In this document: positions 55,441 through 64,000 of the stretch, in pieces | How positions within the stretch are numbered: position 1 is the first letter of the stretch | Layout of the letters: every line of letters begins with the position of its first letter | Assembly: GCA_964058805.1 (NCBI GenBank) | Contig: CAXKVV010002172.1 | Coordinates: 104,016-168,015, forward strand | Length of the DNA stretch: 64,000 bases | DNA from: Schoenoplectus triqueter | Lineage: Eukaryota > Streptophyta > Magnoliopsida > Poales > Cyperaceae | Direction: 5' to 3' | Made by a program: the position numbers and the translations under genes | Notes under the pieces: model-generated | Database searches by the model: none | What the model was told of the DNA's origin: nothing | The model's input: the letters and a program-made list of their open reading frames with translations, nothing else

Positions 55441-58400
55441 GTACCGAGGGTGTCGGGTCCCGTCTTCATATTTTGCGCGCCCGGACACGTTTTCGGCGGT
55501 ACCGATTACGTCGGTTCCCGTTTTCATGTTTTGCGCATCCGGACTAGTTTTCGGCAGTACCGAGGGTGTCGGGTCCAATTTTCATATTTTGCGCTCCCGA
55601 ACTCGTTTTCGGCGGTACCAAGGGCGTCAGGTCCCGTTTTCATGTTTTGCGCGCCCGGACTCATTTTCGGCTGTACCATGGGCGTCAGGTCCTGTATTCA
55701 TATTTTGCGCTACCAGACTCGTTTTTCAGCGGTACTGAGGGCGTCGGGCCTCGTTTTCATATTTTGCGCTCCCGGACTCAATTTCGGCGGTACCGAGGGT
55801 GTCGAGTCGTGTTTTCATTTTTTGCGCGCCCGGAAACGTTTTCAGCGGTACCGAGGGCGTCGGGTCCCATTTTCATATTTGGCACCCCCTTACTCTTTTT
55901 CGGCGGTACTGAGGGCGTCAGGTCCCGTTTTCATGTTTTGCGCGCCCAGACTCATTTTCGGTGGTATCGAGAGCGTCGGGTCTCGTTTTCATATTTTGCG
56001 CTCTCGGACTCATTTTCGGCGGTATCGAGGGCGTCGGGTCCCGTTTTCATGTTTTGCGGCGGTACCGAGGGCGTCGGGTCTTGTTTTCATGTTTTGCGTG
56101 CCCGGACTCATTTTCGACGGTACCGAGGGCGTCGGGTCTCGTTTTCATGTTTTGCGCTCCCGAACTCGTTTTCGGCGGTACCGAGGGTGTCGGGTCCCGT
56201 TTTCATGTTTTGCGCGCTCGGACACGTTTTTCTGCAGTACCGAGGGCGTCGGATCCCATTTTCATATTTTGCGCTCCCGGACTCGTTTTCGGCGGTACCG
56301 AGGGCGTCGGGTCCCATTTTCATGTTTTGCGCACTCAAACTCATTTTCGGCGGTACTGTGGGCGCCATGTCCTGTTTTCATGTTTTGCGCTCCCGGACTC
56401 GTTTCCTGCGGTACCGAGGGCGTCCGATCCTGTTTTTATGTTTTCCGCTCCCTGACATGTTTTTGGCGGTATGGAGAGCGTCAGGTTCTATTTTCATATT
56501 TTGCGCGTCCGAACTCGTTTTCACTGGAACCGATGGTTTCGGGTCCCGTTTTCATGTTTTGTCCTCACAGAGTTGTTTCCCGCGGTACAGAGGGCGTCGG
56601 GACCCGTCTTCATGTTTTGCGCTCCCCGACGCATTTTCTGCAGTTCCGAGGGCGTCGTGTCCCGTTTCCATGCTTTGCGCTCCCGGACACGTTTACTGCG
56701 ACACCAAGGGTGTATGGTCACGTTTTCATGTTTTGATCTCACGTACTCATTTTCGACGGTACGGAGGGTGTCGGTCTTGTTTTGTATTTTGCGCTCCCGG
56801 ACTCGTTTTTCGGCGGTACCGAGGGCATCGGGTCCCGTTTTCATGTTTTGCGATCCCGCGCACATTTTCGACTGTACCAAGGGCGTCGGGTACCGTTTTC
56901 ATGTTTGGATGGCCCGAACTCATTTTGGCGGTACCAAGGGTGTTTGGTCCCGTTTTTGATGTTTTGCGCTCCCGGACTCGTTTTCAGCGGTGCCGAGTGC
57001 GTCAGGTCCCGTTTTCAAGTTTTGCGCGCATGGAATCATTTTCGGTGGTACCGAGAGCGTCCGATCCTGTTTCCATGTTTTCCGCTCCCGAACATATTTT
57101 TGGCGGTGCGGAGGGCGTCGTTTTTTGTTTTCATGTTTTGCGTGCCCGGACTCGTTTTCGGCGGAACCGAGGGTGCCGAGTCCCGTTTTCATGTTTTGCG
57201 ATCCCGAACACATTTTCGGACTCCCGAGAGCGTCGGGTCCCGTTTCCATGTTTTGCGCCCCCGGACACGTTTTCGGCGATACTGAGGGTGTATGGTCAAG
57301 TTTTCATGTTTTGATCTCATGGACTCATTTTCGACGGTACGGAGGGTGCCGGATATCATTTTGATGTTTCACGTGTCCAGAATCATTTTCGGCGGTATCG
57401 AGGGAATCAGGTCCCGTGTTCATGTTTTGCGATCTCGGGCACATTTTCGGCGGTACGTAGGGCGTCGGGTCTCGATTTCATGTTTTGCGCAACCGGACTT
57501 GTTTTTGGCATTACCGAGGGCGTCAGGTCCTGTTTTCTTGTTTTGCGCTGCCGGACACGTTTTCGTTGGTGCCGAGGGCGTCTAGTCCAGTTTTCATGTT
57601 TTGCACGCCCGGACTTGTTTTCGGCTGAACAGAGGGCGTCAGCTCCCGTTTTCATGTTTTGCGATCCCGGACTCATTTCTCGCGGTACCGTGGGCGTAGG
57701 GTCATGTTTTCATGTTTTGATCTCCCCGACTCATTTTCGGAGGTACCGAGGGCATCGGGTCCTGTTTTCATGTTTTGCACTCCCGGGCACGTTTTCGGTG
57801 GTACGGAGGGCGTCGGGTCTCGATTTCATGTTTTGCGGAACCGGACTAGTTTCCGGCGGTACCGAGGGCGTCGGTTCCCGTTTTCATGTCTTGCGCGCCC
57901 GGACTCGATTCCGGCGGTACCGAGGGCATTAGGTCATGTTTTCATGTTTTGCGCTCCCGGACTCGTTTTAGGCGTTGCCGAGTGCGTCCGGTCCTGTTTT
58001 CAAGTTTTGCAAGCTCAGACTAGTTTTCTGCGGTATCGACGGCGTCAGGTCCTGTTTTCATATTTTGCTCTCCTGCATTCGTTTACCGCGATACCGAGGG
58101 CGTCGAGTCTCGTTTTAATGTTTTCTGCTTCTGCACTAGGTTTCGGCGGTACCGAGGGCGTCGAGTCTCGTTCTCATATTTTTCGTTCCCGGACATGTTT
58201 TGGGCAGTGCGGAGGGCGTCGGGTCCCGTTTTCATATTTTGCGCTCCCGGACATATTTTCGGAGGTACCGAAGGCGTCGGGTCCCGTTTTCATTTTTTGC
58301 ACGCCCGGACTCGTTTTCGGCTGAACCGAGGGCGTCAGCTTCAATTTTTTTGTTTTGCGTTATCGGACTAGTTTTTAGCGGTACGGATGGTTCTGGGTCT

Positions 58401-61400
58401 CGTTTTCATGTTTTGCGCTCTCGGACTCGTTTTCAGCGGTACCGATGGCATCAGGTCCCATTTTTATGTTTTGCGCTCCCGAGCACGTTTTCGGCGGTAC
58501 GGAGGGCGTCTGGTCTCGATTTCATGTTTTGCACAACCTTACTCGTTTTTGGCAGTACCGAGTGCGTTGACTCTCGATTTCATGTTTTGCACGCCCGAAC
58601 TCGATTTCAGCGGTATCGAGGGCGTCGGGTCATGTTTTCATGTTTTGCGCTACCGAGCACGTTTTCGACGGTACCAAGGGCGTCGGGTCCCGTTTTCATG
58701 TTTTGCAAGCCCAGACTTATTTTCGGCGGAACCGAGGGCGTCAGCTTCCGTTTTCATGTTTGGCGTTCTCGGACTCATTTCTCGCGGTACCGTGGGCTTC
58801 GGGGTACGTTTTCATGTTTGGCGTTCTCGGACTCATTTCTCGCGGTACCGTGGGCTTCGGGGTACGTTTTCATATTTTGATCTCCCGGACTCATTTTCGG
58901 CGGTACCGTGGGCATCAGGTCCCGTTTTCATGTTTTGCGCTCCCGGGCACGTTTTCAGAGGTACCAAGGGCGTCGGGTCTCGTTTTCATATTTTCCGCTC
59001 CCTGACTCATTTTCGGCTCTACCGAGGGTATTGAGTCCCGTTTTCATCTTTTGTGCTCCCGGGTACATTTTCGGCTGTACCGAGGGCGTTAGGCCCCATT
59101 TTCATATTTTGCGCTCCCATACTCGTTTGCGGCGGTACCGAGGGTGTCAGGTCCCATCTTCATATTTTGTGCGCCCGGACTCGTTTCCGGCGGTACCGAT
59201 TGCGTCGGTTACCGTTTTCATGTTTTGCGCATCCGGACTAGTTTTCGGCAGTACCGAGGGCGTCGGGTCTAGTTTTCATATTTTGCGCTCCCGAACTCAT
59301 TTTCGGCGGTACCAAGGGCGTCGGGTCCCGTTTTCATGTTTTGCGCGCCCGGATTCATTTTCGGCTGTACCATGGGCGTCGGGTCCTGTATTCATATTTT
59401 GCGCTCCCAGACTCGTTTTTCAACGGTACCGAGGGCGTCGGGCCTCGTTTTCATATTTTGCGCTCCCGGACTCAATTTCGACGGTACCGAGGGTGTCGAG
59501 TCGTGTTTTCATTTTTTGCGCGCCCGGACACGTTTTCAACGGTACCGAGGGCGTCAGGTCCCATTTTTATATTTGGCACTCCCTTACTCATTTTCGGCGG
59601 TACCGAGGGCGTCAGGTCCCGTTCTAATGTTTTGCGCACCCAAACTCATTTTCGGTGGTATCGAGAGCGTGAGGTCTCGTTTTCAAATTTTGTGCTCTCG
59701 GACTCATTTTCGGCAATATCGAGGGCGTCAGGTCCCGTTATCATATTTTGCGGCGGTACCGAGGGTGTCGGGTCCCGTCTTCATATTTTGCGCGCCCGGA
59801 CTCGTTTCCGGCGGTACCGATTGCGTCGGTTCCCGTTTTCATGTTTTCCGCTCCCGGACTCATTTTCGGCGGTACCGAGGGCGTCGGATCCTATTTTCTT
59901 CTTTTGCGCGCCCAGACTCATTTTCGACGGTACCGAGGGTGTCGGGTCTCGTTTTCATGTTTTACGCTCCCGGACTCGTTGTCAGCGGTGCCGAGTGCGT
60001 CGGGTCCCGTAATCAAGTTTTGCACGCTCGGAATCATTTTCGGCGGTACTGAGGGCGTCCGATCCCGTTTTCATATTTTCCGCTCCCGGACATATTTTTG
60101 GCGGTGCGGAGGGCGTCGGGTTCGATTTTCATGTTTTGCGTGCCCGGACTCGTTTTCGGCGGAATCGAGGGTGTCGGGTCTCGTTTTCATGTTTTGCGCT
60201 CACAGAGTCGTTTCCCGCGGTACCGAGGGCGTCAGGTCCCGTTTTCTTTTTTGCGTTATCGGACTCATTTTCGGCGGTACCGAGGGCGTCGGGTCCTATT
60301 TTCATGTTTTGCGCTCCCAGACGCATTTTCGACCGTCCCGAGAGCGTCGGGTCCCGTTTCCATGTTTTGCACTCCCGGACACATTTTCGGCGATACCGAG
60401 GGTGTATGGTCACGTTTTCATGTTTAGATCTCACATACTCGTTTTTTACTTTACGGAGGGTGCCAGTCTCGTTTTGATGTTTTGCGCGCTCGGACTCATT
60501 TTCGGCGGTTCTGAGGGCATCGGGTCCTGTGTTCATGTTTTGCGATCCCGGGCACGTTTTCGGCGGTACGTAGAGCGTCGGGTCTCGATTTCATGTTTTG
60601 CAAAACCTGACTCGTTTTCGGCGGTATCGAAAGCGTCGGTTCCCGTTTCCATGTTTTGCGCGCCCGGACTTGTTTTCGGCGGTACAGAGGGCGTTAGGTC
60701 TCGTTTCATATTTTGCACTGCAAGACTCATTTTCAGCTGTACCGAGGGCGTCCGGACCCGTTTTCATGTTTTGGCGTCCGGACTCATTTCCGGCGGTACC
60801 GAGGGCGTCGGTTCCCGTTTTCATGTTTTGCGCGCCCGGACTCGTTTTCAACGGTGCCGAGTGCGTCGGGTCCCTTTTTCAAGTTTTGCGCGCTCAGAAT
60901 CATTTTCGGTAGTACCGAGGGCGTCCGATCCTGAACATGTTTTTGGCTGTGCGGAGGGCGTCGTGTTCTGTTTTCATGTTTTGCGCGCCCAGACTCATTT
61001 TCGGCGGAACCGAGGGTGCCGGGTCCCGTTTTCATGTTTTTGCGCTCACGGAGTCGTTTCCCGCGGTACCGAGGGCGTCGGGTCCCGTTTTTATGTTTTG
61101 CGCTCCCGGACGCATTTTCGGCGGTCCCGAGGGCGTTGGGTCCCGTCTCCTTGTTTTGCGCTCCCGGACACGTTTTCGGCGATACCGAGGGCATATGGTC
61201 ACGTTTTCATGTTTTGATCTTACGAACTCGTTTTCGACGGTACGGAGGGTGTCGGGTCTTGTTTTGATGTTTTGCGCGCGCGGACTCGTTTTCGGCGGTA
61301 CTGAGGGCATCGGGTCCCGTGTTCATGTTTTGTGATCTCGGGCACATTTTCGGCGGTACGTAGGGCATCGGGTCTCGATTTCATGTTTTGCACAACCAGA

Positions 61401-62005
61401 CTCATTTTCGGCGGTACCGAGGGCATCAGGTCCCGTTTTCTTTTTTTGCGCGGCCGGACTCGATTCCGGCGGTACTGAGGGCTTCGGTTCCCATTTTCAT
61501 GTTTTGCGCGCCCGGACTTGTTTTCGGCGGTACCGAGGGCGTCGGGTCCCGTTTTCATATTTTGTTCTTCCGGACTCATTTTCAGCTGTACCGAGTGCGT
61601 TGGGACCCATTTTCATATTTTGACGCTCGGACTCGTTTCCAGCAGTACCGAGAGTGTCGGTTCCCTTTTTCATGTTTTGCGCGTCAGACTCATTTTTGGC
61701 GGTACAGAGGGCGTTGGGTCCTGTTTTCATATTTTGCGCTCCCGGACTCGTTTTCGGCTGTACCAAGGGCGTCCGGTACCGTTTTCATGTTTGGAGCTTC
61801 CAAACTCATTTTCGGCGGTACCGAGGACGTCAGGTCTCATTTTCACATTTTGCGATCCCGGACTTGTTTTCGTCGCTCCCGGACTTATTTTTGGCGGTAC
61901 CGAGGGTGCCGGGTCCCGTTTACATATTTTGCGCTCCCGGAGTCATTTCCGGCGGTACCGAGGGCATCGGGTCCCGTTTTCATGTCTTGTGCTCCCGGAT
62001 TTGTA

Positions 62006-62695
62006 CATGTTGGCAGGTTTCAGCGGGATGGGTCAATGAATTTTCACGGGACAAATTAGGATGAGTTCATTTTGGGGGGTTTGACAGCGACCCGTCCTAA
62101 ATCTAACTGGTCAGTAAGGCAGATCGGGTCGGGAACGGGAAAAATTCAAAAACAACCAAATAAAATCCAAATAAATTCTCAAAAATTCTGAAAATTTTAA
62201 AAATAATTATTAAAAATATATAACTATTTATGTTGTTGATCAAAAATTTTATTTTGATTTTTTTTTCAAAATTCAAAAGTAATAAAAAAAATTCAAATAA
62301 ATTCACAAAAATTGCAAAATTCCGAAAATAATTATTAAAAATATAAAAATATATATAATCTTTTATATTCTTGACCAGAAATATTTTTTATGAATAAAAA
62401 AATTAAGTAAAAATTTAAATAAAATCTTTAATGAATTCGAATAAAATGATATAACTTAAAATAAATTGAGAAAAAAAATTAAAAATTACAAAAAATTAAA
62501 ATAAATGAGTTAGAAATAAAGTTACCCTCCTCCTATATTTTAGGCTTGTGACCGACTATGTAATACATAGGCGGAGTTCTAACTTTTTTTTGTTAGTAAT
62601 GCATATTGAAAAAAATAAAAAAAAAACAATATAAATGCTAGAAAAATATTAAAAATAGAAAAAATAAATAAAAAGGGTTTAGAAATATCATCTAA
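62006..62695. other. AT-rich non-coding DNA to the right of the satellite
   Basis: After 'tgacagcgacccgtcc' comes AT-rich DNA. It has an imperfect tandem duplication of about 130 bp (phrases 'caaataaattcNcaaaaatt', 'aataattattaaaaatata' and 'ttgaccagaaatattttt', around 62165-62390). No gene, RNA or identifiable transposon end is visible. Confidence 0.6.
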
Positions 62696-63045
62696 AAGTT
62701 AGGGTTCTTATACCATAGATCATTTTTTGGAATATCATCCGAGTCTCCATCTGTTTCTGTCATAAATTCACACGATGATTGTTATTCAACGGGTGCATGT
62801 TGATTATATTGTTCTGTATCAAACCAATCTTTCAAGCATATGAGTCATTCGAAAGTCTTTGCACCCAATCTGCTGCGTTTATCTGTTAGTATCCTGTTTG
62901 CTAAACTAAAATAGGATTCAGAAGGGACGGTTGACACAGACACGACAAATATATCACGGGTCATCATGGCAAGAGTTGGATATGTAGTTTCATTCCTCTT
63001 CTAATAACCGAGGATACCAATGTCGTCGAGTTTTATACTTCCTAA
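62696..63045 (-). pseudogene. hAT transposase C-terminal fragment (dimerisation domain)
   Basis: The minus strand reads LDDIGILGY*KRNETTYPTL, then AMMTRDIFVVSVSTVPSES, YFSLANRILTDKRSRLGAKT, FE*LICLKDWF. This is the hAT-family C-terminal dimerisation domain, in which (Y/F)P-LA-MARDIL, S-ASE-FS, R-SRL and CLKDW are the hallmark positions. Two stops are in frame. The TAG at about 63010 stands where tryptophan is usual (TGG). The TGA lies before LICLKDW. The rest of the transposase is not recognisable upstream (higher coordinates), and no terminal inverted repeats were found. It is a decayed DNA transposon relic. Confidence 0.82.
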
Positions 63046-64000
63046 ACAATAACAAACTAACTCATTTATGTTTGTTTACATTTACGAGTCGTGATCTTCC
63101 TCCAAGCCTCATAATAATGCAGACCGACTATTACTCCTATCATGATTCAAAAAAAAATATAAGTCTCGCAATAATATAATGAGTTCTAATATTGTAAATA
63201 TATTAGATTTTAGTATCTAATGTTACGAGGATTCAAAGAAAATGATTGATTCATTTGGTTCGTATGAAGTTGGGTGTTGTAAAAGTTGAATATTTCTTTC
63301 AATGCGGAGATCACACATTATTCCTCTTCGGTATGTGGTAAATTTAGATTTTTCTTATACCGTTCAAGAGAAGAATGTGCACGGTGATTCTTTTTTCGCT
63401 AATCGGTACAATATGCCATATTTATTGGTTGTTCTTTTTTCACCATGTATCGAGCAAACTCATAATTTTCTTTTTGGACTAGCCTTATAAGTTTCTTCTT
63501 TCTTACTTTTAATCAGGGAAGATACAGAGCTGGCCATAAGTATTTTGGATGACTTAGTGAAGGTATCACGATTTGATATGATATTGATGTGCATCTCTCC
63601 ATTGGATGACTTTATCTTTAACAAGCACGTTGGTGTTTTTTCTTTATTTTTTTGGTGATGTTTCTGCTTCTGCATGCTGAGAACTAGAGCTCCAGGAAGG
63701 CTGAGAAGACTATTGGTGCCAAGTTTGTCTCAGCCATTTTGTTTTGTTTATTTAGTGGTTTCTTTTTGTTTTTCACCAGAAAATGAGGCGGATATGGAAG
63801 AAAGTTTTTTCTCCAGAAGCTGCACCAATGAATCAGATAGAAACCCTAGACCGGCTTCGGTCAAAGTACCTGCATGAATGAGCAGAGATGTTCTCCATTT
63901 GGATTTGGTGGTGGCACCATATAGGGATGGCAATGTGCTGGATTGATAAGTAAAACATCCATTCTGTTATCTGATCTATCCAATAAAATTGCACATATGT
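63046..64000 (+). other. Unassigned region with exon-like scraps
   Basis: No confident gene. On the plus strand, 'cttttaatcag' (ending about 63520) resembles a splice acceptor and is followed by an open stretch reading EDTELAISILDDLVKVSRFD. Further on, 63785-63875 reads WKKVFSPEAAPMNQIETLDR and then LRSKYLHE, ending at a TGA. These could be remnants of a captured or decayed host gene. I do not recognise the family, and no continuous reading frame connects the pieces. Confidence 0.3.

Larger units (their letters stand above)
50320..62005. repeat. CpG-dense 58-bp satellite, segment 3 (main block)
   Basis: About 11.7 kb of 58-bp monomers with the GGTACC core. Monomer variants recur in order, giving higher-order structure. 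A 928-bp (16-monomer) block at about 53580-54510 is repeated almost exactly at 54510-55440 and again, less exactly, from about 58140. Longer repeats of about 3.7-4.3 kb link 52500-53500 with 56200-57800. The sequence has almost no stop codons in the three plus frames. Since 58 is not a multiple of 3, one 58-residue repeat appears in all of them; the resulting long ORFs are not genes. The array ends near 62005 in unique sequence. Confidence 0.95.

Noticed and set aside
50325..62005. Many long ORFs (up to 582 codons) on both strands in the 58-bp satellite
   Set aside because: They overlap in all frames and consist of one 58-residue repeat generated by a stop-poor 58-bp unit. Boundaries fall at random monomer variants, and no known domain appears.
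62103..62306. Lysine/phenylalanine-rich 67-codon ORF on the minus strand
   Set aside because: Its composition is what AT-rich DNA produces by chance, and it lies in a duplicated non-coding stretch.
62006..62570. A MITE or LTR fragment in the AT-rich DNA beside the satellite
   Set aside because: The only repeat is an imperfect ~130-bp tandem duplication. No terminal inverted repeats or target duplication could be found.

Overview
The window is repetitive DNA from a flowering-plant nuclear genome, probably pericentromeric or other heterochromatin. It holds two unrelated satellite arrays, two plant-type Ty3/gypsy retrotransposons (one Athila-like, one Tat/Ogre-like) nested in one of them, a truncated long terminal repeat (LTR), and a decayed hAT transposase. 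I found no intact host gene, no rRNA or tRNA gene and no CRISPR array. The species cannot be named from the sequence alone.

Layout. 1-4041 is the 3' part of an old LTR that runs in from outside the window. 4042-13067 is an AT-rich ~181-bp satellite, in 4-monomer (~725 bp) and then ~2.0-kb higher-order units. At 13067 it changes abruptly into a GC-rich, CpG-dense 58-bp satellite. That array continues to about 62005 but is split by two insertions. The first is a 7.47-kb Athila-like element on the minus strand (13830-21297, target duplication GACGC). The second is a 27.6-kb Tat/Ogre-like element on the plus strand (22676-50319, target duplication TCATG). From 62006 to 64000 comes AT-rich DNA with a hAT remnant and exon-like scraps.

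Both elements have lost reverse transcriptase and RNase H, yet much of what remains is open. The Athila-like element keeps a shortened gag, the protease and the integrase C-terminus. The giant element has 7.43-kb LTRs that are almost identical, so it is young. It keeps gag-protease (about 1290 codons), a second gag-like ORF that ends where reverse transcriptase should begin, and an integrase with its zinc finger, DDE triad and GPY motif. On its opposite strand it carries a six-exon gene with a plant mobile domain (PMD). All five of that gene's introns are 72-77 bp, GT-AG and phase 1. Both elements would need reverse transcriptase from relatives.

The most unusual signals are structural. The giant LTR is full of short hairpins whose stems change sequence in a compensatory way between copies while the loops stay constant. 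Wobble intermediates point to selection on the sense-strand RNA. A plausible 4.4-kb leader intron would remove all of those downstream of the promoter, together with the primer-binding site, from gag mRNA. Separately, the Athila-like element carries 15-bp palindromes repeated at 21-bp (two helical turns) spacing in its LTRs, its 3' non-coding DNA and, in different reading frames, its coding regions.
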